This document shows positions 35,266 through 42,731 of a DNA stretch of 53,771 nt, one piece after another. The translations under genes were made by a program, and so were the position numbers. Position 1 is the stretch's first letter; the number at the start of each line of letters is the position of its first letter. This DNA comes from Candidatus Alcyoniella australis (GTDB lineage: Bacteria > Lernaellota > Lernaellaia > JAVCCG01 > Alcyoniellaceae): positions 1-53,771 of the forward strand of contig JAVCCG010000146.1 in the NCBI GenBank assembly GCA_030765605.1, read 5' to 3'. The notes beneath the pieces are model-generated. The model searched no databases. It had not been told where the DNA came from and was given only the letters and a program-made list of their open reading frames with translations.

Positions 35266-36147
35266 TCAGCTTGGTGATTTATCCAACTTATGCCCGCAGC
35301 GTTTACAGAAACGCGCATCAATATCGTGGCTGTCCAGCCCGCACTCGGTACAAGTGCGGCCGCTACGTCGCGCATTGAACAGCTCTACAGAGAAAATGCC
35401 AGTGGGCACCGCGATTATTCCGTAGCCCAGGATCATCACCAGCGCGGCCAGCGTCTGGCCCGGCACGGTGCGTGGCGCGATGTCGCCGTATCCCACCGTG
35501 GTCATGGTGACGATCGCCCAATACACCGAGCGCGGAATACTGGTGAACCCGCGTGCGGGCCCCTCGATCAGGTACATCAGCGAGCCCACGATCACCACGA
35601 CCGTCAGCACGGCCAAGACGAAGACCACAATCTTGTGTCGGCTGCTGCGCAACGCCGTGGTCAGCAGACGCGCCTCACCCATGTATCGTGTGAGCTTGAA
35701 TACGCGGAAAACGCGCAACAGCCGGATCACGCGAATCACCAACAGCGCCTGGGTGCCGGCAGCCAGCAGGCTCAAGTAGGTCGGCAGCACGGCCAACAGG
35801 TCGATCACTCCCAGGAAGCTTCGGGCGTAGCGCATCGGCCGCCTGGTGCTGTAAAGGCGGAACAAGTATTCAATCGTGAACAGCAGCGTGAAGCACCACT
35901 CGGCTGCCAGCAGCCAGGGCCCGTACTCGCCGCGGATCGCTCCGACGCTTTCGAGCATCACCGCCAGCACCGAGAGTAGAATCATTACCAGCAGCGCGGC
36001 GTCGAAAGCCTTGCCCGCAGGTGTGTCGGCCTCGAAGATCACCACGTACAGCGCATCCCGCAACAGCGAACCGGGACGCTGCCCGCGCGTGGAACGCGGC
36101 GGGTCCGATGGGGCCTGCGGCCGGGGACGTTTTTTATCGGAACTCAT
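35266..36147 (-). CDS. voltage-gated-type K+ channel with C-terminal zinc ribbon
   Basis: 293 residues. Six-helix Kv architecture: S1-S3 (about 47-125), S4 with Arg every third residue (VIRVIRLLRVFRVFK, Arg139-148), pore loop with selectivity filter TVGYGD (217-222), and S6. A short zinc ribbon follows, Cys266-x2-Cys269 and Cys281-x2-Cys284, a possible redox- or metal-responsive gate or tetramerisation knot (inference). The start at 36147 is the Met before SSDKKRPRP; only a weak purine stretch precedes it. It is divergent from the kor operon. Confidence 0.85.
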   Translation of the reverse strand: MSSDKKRPRPQAPSDPPRSTRGQRPGSLLRDALYVVIFEADTPAGKAFDAALLVMILLSVLAVMLESVGAIRGEYGPWLLAAEWCFTLLFTIEYLFRLYSTRRPMRYARSFLGVIDLLAVLPTYLSLLAAGTQALLVIRVIRLLRVFRVFKLTRYMGEARLLTTALRSSRHKIVVFVLAVLTVVVIVGSLMYLIEGPARGFTSIPRSVYWAIVTMTTVGYGDIAPRTVPGQTLAALVMILGYGIIAVPTGIFSVELFNARRSGRTCTECGLDSHDIDARFCKRCGHKLDKSPS

Positions 36148-36230
36148 TAGGTTTCTTTTATCACACATTCTGCGCGGCTTGGAGCCCACGACGCGCGTCG
36201 GAAATAATCTACGCCTAATGATCGCTCGGC

Positions 36231-36258
36231 TTGCTATGACGCAGCATGTCATGATAAT
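36231..36258 (+). promoter_or_regulatory. promoter with overlapping inverted repeat for korDABC
   Basis: TTGCTA (36231-36236), a 16-nt spacer and GATAAT (36253-36258). The spacer is filled by ATGAC-N7-GTCAT (36236-36252), a good operator position. Confidence 0.5.
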
Positions 36259-36309
36259 TTCATCGGCTCGAATGAATCTTAACTACTGTAACCGAGAGCG
36301 GAAGGCGAC

Positions 36310-36525
36310 GTGAAGAAGGGCCGAATCGAAATACGTACCGAATTGTGCAAGGCCTGCGAGCTGTGCATCGAGGTCTGCCGCCACAACGGACTGCGGCGCA
36401 GCAAGACGCTCAACCGCATCGGCTACGTGCCGATGGAACCCAACCCGGACGGCAATTGCAACGGCTGTGCACTGTGCGCAATCCGCTGCCCCGAGGCGGC
36501 GATCGAGGTCTGGCGCGATGAGTGA
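36310..36525 (+). CDS. korD: 2-oxoacid:ferredoxin oxidoreductase delta subunit (2x[4Fe-4S] ferredoxin)
   Basis: 71 residues, GTG start with GAAGG just upstream. Two ferredoxin loops: CKACELCIEVC (Cys13, 16, 19, 23) and CNGCALCAIRCP. It carries electrons from the TPP enzyme to soluble ferredoxin. The order korD-korA-korB-korC is the usual 2-oxoglutarate oxidoreductase arrangement. Its end overlaps the korA start by 8 nt. Confidence 0.88.
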   Translation: MKKGRIEIRTELCKACELCIEVCRHNGLRRSKTLNRIGYVPMEPNPDGNCNGCALCAIRCPEAAIEVWRDE

Positions 36526-37600
36526 GCGCGTGCTGTTCTCTGGCAACCATGCCATCGCCGAGGCCGCGATCCTCTCGGGATGCACGGCCTATTTCGGCTA
36601 TCCGATCACGCCGCAGAACGCCCTGCCCGAGTACATGGCGGCCAACCTCCGCCGCCGCAACAACGGCGTGTTCATCCAGGCCGAGAGCGAACTGGCGGCG
36701 ATCAACATGGTGATCGGCGCATCGGCCGCGGGCGCAAGGGTGATGACCAGCTCGTCGAGTCCCGGGATCTCGCTCAAGCAGGAGGGGATCAGCTTCCTGG
36801 CCGGGATGGAGCTGCCCGCGGTGATCGTCAATATGAACCGCGGCGGCCCTGGGCTGGGCAACATCGCGCCGGCACAATCTGACTACTTCCAGTCCACGCG
36901 CGGCGGCGGCCACGGCGACTACCGCGTGATCGTGCTCGCGCCGGGTTCGGTGCAAGAGCTGATCGACGCCACGCGCCGCGCCTTCGAGCTGGCCGACCGC
37001 TACCGCACGCCGGTGCTGATCCTCGGCGACGGGATGATCGGCCAACTGATGGAGCCGGTGGTGCTGCCCGAGCCGATCGACCCGGCCCAGATACCAGAGC
37101 GCAGCTACACTCTAAGCGGGGCCTCCGGACGTCCGAAGCGGCTGATCAAGTCGCTGATCCTCGACACGGCCAAGATGGAAGAGCACAACTGGAAGCTCTT
37201 TCGCAAGTACGAGATGATCTCGGCCGAGATTGCCGACGCCGAGACCGAGTTCGTCGAGGGAGCCAAGCTGCTGGTGGTCGCCTTCGGTACCGCGGCGCGC
37301 ATCGCCAAGGGCGCGGTCAAGCGCGCGCGCGCCGAGGGGATGGACGTCGGTCTGATCCGCCCGCTCACGCTCTGGCCGTTCCCAAAAAAAGCGCTTGCCA
37401 AGGCCAGCCGCAGCTGCTCGAACTTCTGCGTGTTTGAGATGAACACCGGCCAGATGGTCGAGGACGTCAGGCTCTCAGTACAGGAGGGAACCAACGTTGT
37501 CTTCTCCGGCCGACCCGGCGGCGTTGTGCCGACCCCGATCGAGCTCTACCGGGCCATCGCCCGTATCCACCATCGGGTGAAGAAGGGGGCCGCGGTCTGA
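36518..37600 (+). CDS. korA: 2-oxoacid:ferredoxin oxidoreductase alpha subunit
   Basis: 360 residues. The pyrimidine-binding TPP-enzyme domain begins with SGNHAIAEAAILSGCTAYFGYPITP, a typical KorA start. The middle SSSPGISLKQEGISFLAGMELP loop binds substrate/CoA-side elements, and a transketolase-C-like domain (LVVAFGTAARI, VGLIRPLTLWPFP) ends the chain. With korB, korC and korD it oxidises a 2-oxoacid, most likely 2-oxoglutarate, to an acyl-CoA and CO2 while reducing ferredoxin. Other 2-oxoacids cannot be excluded. Overlaps korB by 1 nt. Confidence 0.9.
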   Translation: MSERVLFSGNHAIAEAAILSGCTAYFGYPITPQNALPEYMAANLRRRNNGVFIQAESELAAINMVIGASAAGARVMTSSSSPGISLKQEGISFLAGMELPAVIVNMNRGGPGLGNIAPAQSDYFQSTRGGGHGDYRVIVLAPGSVQELIDATRRAFELADRYRTPVLILGDGMIGQLMEPVVLPEPIDPAQIPERSYTLSGASGRPKRLIKSLILDTAKMEEHNWKLFRKYEMISAEIADAETEFVEGAKLLVVAFGTAARIAKGAVKRARAEGMDVGLIRPLTLWPFPKKALAKASRSCSNFCVFEMNTGQMVEDVRLSVQEGTNVVFSGRPGGVVPTPIELYRAIARIHHRVKKGAAV

Positions 37601-38355
37601 TGAGCAAGGTCTTCTCCCGTCCTGAATCGCTGCTCGATACACCGCTACACTATTGCCCGGGATGCGGCCACAGCATCATCCACCGGTTGATAGCCGAGGT
37701 GATCGACGAGCTGCAAATCCGCGAACGCGCGATCCTCGTGCCTCCGGCCGGCTGCGCTGTGCTTGCCTATAACTACCTCGACGTCGACGCCATCGAGGCC
37801 GCCCACGGCCGCGCCTCAGCCGTGGCCACGGGGCTCAAGCGCTTGCGTCCCGACTGCGTGGTCTTCACCTATCAGGGTGACGGCGACCTGGCCGCCATCG
37901 GCATCGCCGAGTCGATCCACGCTGCCAACCGTAGCGAAAAAATTACCGTAATTTACGTCAACAATGCGGTCTACGGCATGACCGGCGGACAGATGGCTCC
38001 GACCACGATGATCGGCCAAAAAACCACCACCACGCCGTTCGGCCGTGACGTTGACCAAGCGGGCTACCCGATCCTGATCTGCGAAATGCTCTCACAGCTT
38101 CCCGGAGCGACATACCTTGAGCGCACCAGCGTGCATGACGCCAAACATATTCTGCGCACGCGCAAGGCGATCAAGCGCGCCTTCGAGGTTCAGCTCGCGG
38201 GGCAGGGATTCTCGTTGGTCGAGGTGCTCTCGCCCTGTCCGACCAACTGGCACCTCACGCCTGCGGAAGCCCACCGGCACGTGCCCGAACAGATGGTCAA
38301 GACCTTCCGCCTGGGCGTGTTCCGCGAGCCCGGCGACGGGAGGGTCTCGTGCTGA
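37600..38355 (+). CDS. korB: 2-oxoacid:ferredoxin oxidoreductase beta subunit (TPP-binding)
   Basis: 251 residues. N-terminal HYCPGCGHS (Cys19, Cys22) contributes to a cluster near TPP. The TPP-Mg motif is YQGDGDLAAIG with the downstream NNAVYGMTGGQMAPT. The C-terminus carries VEVLSPCPTNWHLTP. It completes the catalytic heterodimer with KorA. ATG lies in the TGATG junction with korA; its last codons overlap the korC GTG start by 7 nt. Confidence 0.92.
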   Translation: MSKVFSRPESLLDTPLHYCPGCGHSIIHRLIAEVIDELQIRERAILVPPAGCAVLAYNYLDVDAIEAAHGRASAVATGLKRLRPDCVVFTYQGDGDLAAIGIAESIHAANRSEKITVIYVNNAVYGMTGGQMAPTTMIGQKTTTTPFGRDVDQAGYPILICEMLSQLPGATYLERTSVHDAKHILRTRKAIKRAFEVQLAGQGFSLVEVLSPCPTNWHLTPAEAHRHVPEQMVKTFRLGVFREPGDGRVSC

Positions 38356-38885
38356 TCAAATCAATCTTCTCCGGTTTCGGCGGCCAGGGCGTGCTGTTTA
38401 TGGGCTACTGTCTGGCCAACTCGGCCATGGACCAGGGTCTGCACACCACCTACCTGCCCAGCTACGGTGCTGAGGTGCGCGGCGGCACTGCCAACTGCAC
38501 TGTGGCGGTCTCAGACCAGGAGATCGCCAGCCCCGTGGCCAGCGAGCCGGATTTCGTCGTGGCGATGAACAACCCCTCGCTGCTCCGTTTCCAAAACCAC
38601 CTGATAACCGACGGCACGCTGTTTCTCAACCAGGACCTGGTCGACATCGAGCCGACGCGTGACGACGTCAAAATCGTGCGCGTGCCCGCAGTGACCATCG
38701 CCACACAATTGGGCAACCAGCGCGGAATGAACCTGGTGATGTTCGGCGCGATGATCAAGCACACCGGCCTGGTCGAGTACGAGGTCGCCGAACGCGTTGT
38801 CTCCCGCCTGTTCAGGGAGAAGAACGAGAAGCTAGTAGAGCCCAACATCGAAGCGTTACGCGCCGGCCGCAACTACGACGACTGA
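38349..38885 (+). CDS. korC: 2-oxoacid:ferredoxin oxidoreductase gamma subunit
   Basis: 178 residues, GTG start inside the korB end. FSGFGGQGVLFMGYCLANSAM and the following SYGAEVRGGTANCTVAVSD are the hallmarks of the gamma subunit, which helps bind CoA and shape the complex. The length is normal. The ACT-domain gene follows 10 nt later in the same transcription unit. Confidence 0.9.
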   Translation: MLIKSIFSGFGGQGVLFMGYCLANSAMDQGLHTTYLPSYGAEVRGGTANCTVAVSDQEIASPVASEPDFVVAMNNPSLLRFQNHLITDGTLFLNQDLVDIEPTRDDVKIVRVPAVTIATQLGNQRGMNLVMFGAMIKHTGLVEYEVAERVVSRLFREKNEKLVEPNIEALRAGRNYDD

Positions 38886-38895
38886 GGAGGAACCG

Positions 38896-39321
38896 ATGAG
38901 GCCGCACCAGATCAAACTGCGCATGCCCGACAAGCCGGGCCATATCTCCAAGGTCAGCGAGCTGCTCGGCGTCAACGGAATCAGCATTAAAGCCATCGCC
39001 GAGAACAACGAGGGCGACCAGGGGGTACTGACGATCGTGGTCGACGACCACCAGCGCGGCGTGATGGTGTTGCGCGGCCACGGCTACGAGGTCGAAGAGT
39101 CGCCGGTGATCGCAGCCTACGCCCCGGATCATCCCGGCGGGCTCAACGCGCTGTTCAAGCCGCTGAGGGAGGCCGGAGTCAACATCGAGCGGCTCTACCT
39201 GTCGGTGGCGCGCAAAAGCACCAACCAGCTGATCATCATCCAGGTCGACGACTGCGAAAAGGGAACCGCCGCGCTACGGGCCAACTACGTCGAGGTCATC
39301 GAGGGACGGATTACCTTCTAG
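38896..39321 (+). CDS. tandem ACT-domain protein
   Basis: 141 residues, two ACT domains (about 4-70 and 72-140). Domain 1 has the pattern MPDKPGHISKVSELLGVNGISIKAI. Domain 2 repeats it as PDHPGGLNALFKPLREAGVNIERLY. ACT domains bind amino acids or other small ligands. GGAGG lies 5 nt before the ATG, and the gene sits in the kor operon, directly after korC and before its terminator. A regulatory or chaperone role for the oxidoreductase is an inference from position. Confidence 0.82.
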   Translation: MRPHQIKLRMPDKPGHISKVSELLGVNGISIKAIAENNEGDQGVLTIVVDDHQRGVMVLRGHGYEVEESPVIAAYAPDHPGGLNALFKPLREAGVNIERLYLSVARKSTNQLIIIQVDDCEKGTAALRANYVEVIEGRITF

Positions 39322-39351
39322 CAGCAGGGTGTAAAACCAACGAATGGAAAC

Positions 39352-39386
39352 AAAAGGCCCGGGGAACCCCCCGGGCCTTTTTTATT
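39352..39386 (+). terminator. strong terminator of the kor operon
   Basis: Stem GGCCCGGGG / CCCCGGGCC (39356-39364 / 39369-39377), loop AACC, extended by A-T pairs, followed by TTTTTT. The A-run on the left lets it also act on the convergent minus-strand operon. Confidence 0.9.
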
Positions 39387-39402
39387 ATTCGTAACAACAA
39401 AC

Positions 39403-39858
39403 TCAGAGCGGCTTAAAATACTTGATGTCAAGAATCGATCCCTCGCGCTGGTCGGCGAACTGCGCCTCAACGCGCATGCCGCGAACCACCTGCTCCGGGT
39501 CGACCTCGCACAGCAGGTGCGTCAGCGGCGTGTCCGCGCCGTCGAGCTTGATCAGCGCCAATACGTAGGGCGGCTCGAGCGGTTGGTACGGCTCGGCGTA
39601 GTTGATCACCGTAAAGTCGGTCACCTCGCCCTGCGATCCGATCTCAACCCAGGCCTCACTCAGGTCGCTCATGCAGCGCTCGCAGGTCTTACGCGGCGGG
39701 ATGAACACCTTGTCGCAACGCTCGCAACGCTGACCGAGGATCTTCTGCTCATCGCGCAGCGCGATCAGGAACTTGCTGCCGATCTCGCCCGCAAAGTACT
39801 GGTAGGGCAAAGCGAGCTTGCCATCGACAACGAACGCGTCTTTGTACTTGTCGTCCAT
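39403..39858 (-). CDS. DUF35 protein: zinc ribbon plus OB-fold (acyl-CoA binding)
   Basis: 151 residues. Rubredoxin-like zinc ribbon CERCDKVFIPPRKTCERC near residue 44, then an OB-fold with GQGEVTDFTVI-type strands and the terminal VEAQFADQREGSILDIKYF. DUF35 proteins bind CoA thioesters and pair with thiolase-fold partners; in sterol degradation a DUF35 domain is required by the aldolase Ltp2. It is the last of nine minus-strand genes, 10 nt after a second DUF35 gene. Confidence 0.85.
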   Translation of the reverse strand: MDDKYKDAFVVDGKLALPYQYFAGEIGSKFLIALRDEQKILGQRCERCDKVFIPPRKTCERCMSDLSEAWVEIGSQGEVTDFTVINYAEPYQPLEPPYVLALIKLDGADTPLTHLLCEVDPEQVVRGMRVEAQFADQREGSILDIKYFKPL

Positions 39859-39868
39859 CGCGGCCTCC

Positions 39869-40354
39869 TTACTCGTTCTCGATGATCTTGAAGTGTTTAA
39901 TGTCGGTCACCGAGCCGCTACGTTGCTCGTTGAAGATCGCACGCACGCGCATACCGCGCTTGATCTTCTTCGGGTCGGTTTCGTCGAGCAGGTGCCACAG
40001 CGTATCCTTGCCCTCCACGCCGTCGAGCAGCACGTTGACCGTGGTGTAGGGTGCCTGACGCGCCTCGCCGGTCAGCGGATCGGGGCTGGCGTAGTAGACC
40101 AAGTCGTAGCTCTGGATCACGCCCTCGGGGCCGACCTCGACGAACTCTACGGCCTCCACTCGGCAGATCGCGCAGACCTCCCGCGGCGGCAGCTGGAAGC
40201 GTCCGCACTTGGGGCAGCGGTTGGCCATGATCCGCTTGTTGTCGCGCAACTCTTTGAGGAAACGTCCCATCACCGGGCCGGTGCTGAAACGCTGGGGGAT
40301 CTCGAGGATCATCCGTTTGACGATCAGGTTCTGTTGTACGTTCGACTCAGCCAT
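39869..40354 (-). CDS. DUF35 protein: zinc ribbon plus OB-fold (acyl-CoA binding)
   Basis: 161 residues. Zinc ribbon CPKCGRFQLPPREVCAIC, then an OB-fold (GPEGVIQSYDLVYYAS ... RVRAIFNEQRSGSVTDIKHF). The start at 40354 has AAGGAGG 7 nt upstream; open frame before it overlaps the thiolase end. Two nt separate it from the first thiolase gene, so this is the likely direct partner. Two different DUF35 proteins and two thiolase-fold proteins suggest two cognate pairs (inference). Confidence 0.85.
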   Translation of the reverse strand: MAESNVQQNLIVKRMILEIPQRFSTGPVMGRFLKELRDNKRIMANRCPKCGRFQLPPREVCAICRVEAVEFVEVGPEGVIQSYDLVYYASPDPLTGEARQAPYTTVNVLLDGVEGKDTLWHLLDETDPKKIKRGMRVRAIFNEQRSGSVTDIKHFKIIENE

Positions 40355-40356
40355 GA

Positions 40357-41550
40357 TCACGCCTCCTTGAGCTGGGGCGGGTTCTTGGAAAGCAGCATCA
40401 GCACGGTCCACAGCGTACCGCCGAAGCCCGAGGCCAGCGCCAAGTTGACCGGTTTGGGAACCTGATGATCGCCCGCCATGCCACGAATCTGCATTGCGGC
40501 CTCGGCCGCACGCAGCATTGCCGTTGCACCGATCGGGTTGGTTGCTACCACGCCCCCTGAGGGGTTGATCGGCAACTTACCGTCGATGTCGATCTCGTCG
40601 TTCTCGACCATCTTGAGGTGTTCATCTCCCTCGAGTAGCAGGAACTCCCGCATCCAGTCCAGCCCCCACCAGCTCGATGGATCGTACATCTCGAACACGT
40701 CGATCTGCTCCACCGGGTTGGTGATGCCGTTGCGCCCGAACAGTTTTTCCGCCGCGTAGCGCATGGTCGTTGCCTCTTCGACGTTGCCGAACAGGTTGAA
40801 GGTCTCCTCGCGATGCACGGTAATATGGTCGACCATCCAGGCCGGATTGTCGCAACGTGCCTTGGTGATCTCCTCATTGGCGAAGATCATCGCGCAAGCG
40901 CCGTCGGACTGCGAACACATGTGTACGATGCGCAGCTCGCCGACCAGCGGCGGAACGTTCTCGACCATCGCCGGGATCATCTCCTCGGAGAAGTTAAAGC
41001 GCCGATGCGCATTGGGGTTGCGCATCGCATGCTTGTCCATGATCACCCGGTGCTTCATCGCCGCGTTCTTGGCGCGTTCCTCGCCGAACTCCTCGATCAC
41101 CGCGTCGGCGGTCATGCCGGTCAGCGCTCCGGTCTGCAGCTCGCGGCCCCACAGCGGATCGGCCATGTTGGTGATCCCGCCGGTGGTGTGCCCTTCCTGC
41201 AGCTTTTCAAAACCGATGGCCAGCACTACGTCGTGCAGTCCACTGGCCACCAGGTTGTCTGCGGCACAGACCAGCGTGGCGCCGGTGGTGCCGCCGGTGG
41301 TCAGCCGCAGCAGCGGCTTGCCGTAGGAGCCGTCGCCGATCACGTGCCACATGTCCGGCTGGAACACCATCTCGAACAGTTCCATGTTGCCGTGCACGAT
41401 GCAGTCGACATCGTCGATAGTCATGCCGGCGTCATCCAGGGCCTGTCGCACCGCCTCGTGGATCATCTCCGGCTGGTTGACGTCCTCGCGGTGGCTCGAA
41501 TGCTTGGTCTGGCCGATGCCGATGATTCCAACGTTTCTGTTTCTAGCCAT
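40357..41550 (-). CDS. SCP-x-type thiolase-fold protein lacking the nucleophilic Cys
   Basis: 397 residues. Thiolase fold of the SCP-x/lipid-transfer group: VGIIGIGQTKHSS start, DVVLAIGFEKL, and the C-terminal NPSGGVVATNPIGATAMLRAAEA and ALASGFGGTLW. Where active thiolases have CxSG, this protein reads GTTG (Gly87 to Gly90 in RLTTGGTTGATLV), so the acyl-Cys intermediate cannot form there. Cys-less members such as Ltp2 of actinobacteria act as retro-aldolases with a DUF35 partner. A similar C-C cleavage is the favoured inference. The start at 41550 has GGGGG 7 nt upstream. Confidence 0.82.
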   Translation of the reverse strand: MARNRNVGIIGIGQTKHSSHREDVNQPEMIHEAVRQALDDAGMTIDDVDCIVHGNMELFEMVFQPDMWHVIGDGSYGKPLLRLTTGGTTGATLVCAADNLVASGLHDVVLAIGFEKLQEGHTTGGITNMADPLWGRELQTGALTGMTADAVIEEFGEERAKNAAMKHRVIMDKHAMRNPNAHRRFNFSEEMIPAMVENVPPLVGELRIVHMCSQSDGACAMIFANEEITKARCDNPAWMVDHITVHREETFNLFGNVEEATTMRYAAEKLFGRNGITNPVEQIDVFEMYDPSSWWGLDWMREFLLLEGDEHLKMVENDEIDIDGKLPINPSGGVVATNPIGATAMLRAAEAAMQIRGMAGDHQVPKPVNLALASGFGGTLWTVLMLLSKNPPQLKEA

Positions 41551-41560
41551 TTGCCACCCC

Positions 41561-42703
41561 CTATCCTTCCAGGACCACGACGGTCTGCATTTGTCCGGCT
41601 GGCCCGGTGATGCCATGGGCCACGGCGCGTTTGGCGTCGGCCACCTGGCGCTGACCGGCTTCGCCGCGCAGTTGCAGCGTGCATTCAGCCACGCGCGCCA
41701 GTCCGCCGAGGATCATCGGCTGCCCCGCGAGCAGTCCGCCGGAGAGGTTGACATTGAGCGCATCGGGGCCTCCGGCCGCGAGCCAGGCCGCTGCGCCCTG
41801 CGGGCACAGACCCAGACCCTCGGCCCACTGCGGCAGCATGTAGGCGTGGCGGTCGGAAATCTCAAACAGATCGACCTGGCTTAGCGGGTCGGACACTCCG
41901 GCCATCGAATATGCTTTTTGTGCTGCCTTGCCCAGCTGGAAGCAGCCGACCAGATCGCGCTCCCCAAGGAAGAAGCTGTCCATGCAGTTGCCCACACCGC
42001 TTATCCAGACCGGCTTGTCCGTGATCTCGGGAACGCGCTCTTCGGCAGCGATGATCAGGCCGATCGCCCCATCACTTACCGGGTAGGTCATCAGCTCGCG
42101 GATCGGGTCGGCGAGCATCGGCGATTGGAGCACCTGCTCGACGTTGACCTCGGGCAGGTCCTTGATCGACGGGTTGAGCTGCGCGTTCTTGCGCGAGCGC
42201 ACCACAAGTTGGGCCAACTGCTCGGCGCTGACGCCCGAGGCGTCCATGTAGGCCCGCGCCTGGATTCCCTCGGCCGCCAGATGGTCGAGCCCCACAGGCC
42301 GGGTGAAGAACGGATCGAAAACCAGGTGCGTCACCATGTTGCGGCTCTTGGCCTGGCTCTCCTTGCAGTGCCCGACCACCATTACTAGGTCCTGGTGTCC
42401 GGAAAGCACCGATGCCAGAGCGTAGTAGACCGCCTGGGCGCCGTCTTGCGAGACTTTCTCCTCGCAACGGTAGTGCGCGCCGATCACGTCGGTCATCGCA
42501 TTATCGGAGATCGTACGTGCGTCGAAAATATCATCCGAGGTAGTGACAACTTGGCCGATGCCGCGCTCCTCGGAGAAGTCCAGGCCCGTGGAGTCGATCA
42601 TCGGTTTGACCACCTCCCAGGCCATGCCCTGCATTCGTTGGTACCATTTGTCGCGCTCGAAGCTCGTTTGAGCGACTGCGACAATTGCAGCTCGTCTAGC
42701 CAT
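41561..42703 (-). CDS. second SCP-x-type thiolase-fold protein lacking the nucleophilic Cys
   Basis: 380 residues. Thiolase-like start AAIVAVAQTSFERDKW; DLVMVVGHCKESQ; C-terminal VNLSGGLLAGQPMILGGLARVAECTLQLRG. The CxSG nucleophile element is replaced by SQDG (Ser85 at the Cys position, by spacing to the following VLSG). It differs strongly from the neighbouring thiolase, so this is not a recent duplication. GGAGG precedes the ATG. It may form a hetero-oligomer with the neighbour or serve a second cleavage step. Catalytic identity is unproven. Confidence 0.78.
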   Translation of the reverse strand: MARRAAIVAVAQTSFERDKWYQRMQGMAWEVVKPMIDSTGLDFSEERGIGQVVTTSDDIFDARTISDNAMTDVIGAHYRCEEKVSQDGAQAVYYALASVLSGHQDLVMVVGHCKESQAKSRNMVTHLVFDPFFTRPVGLDHLAAEGIQARAYMDASGVSAEQLAQLVVRSRKNAQLNPSIKDLPEVNVEQVLQSPMLADPIRELMTYPVSDGAIGLIIAAEERVPEITDKPVWISGVGNCMDSFFLGERDLVGCFQLGKAAQKAYSMAGVSDPLSQVDLFEISDRHAYMLPQWAEGLGLCPQGAAAWLAAGGPDALNVNLSGGLLAGQPMILGGLARVAECTLQLRGEAGQRQVADAKRAVAHGITGPAGQMQTVVVLEG

Positions 42704-42731
42704 GTTCGGTTCCTCCTGCTCTGTTAATCTT

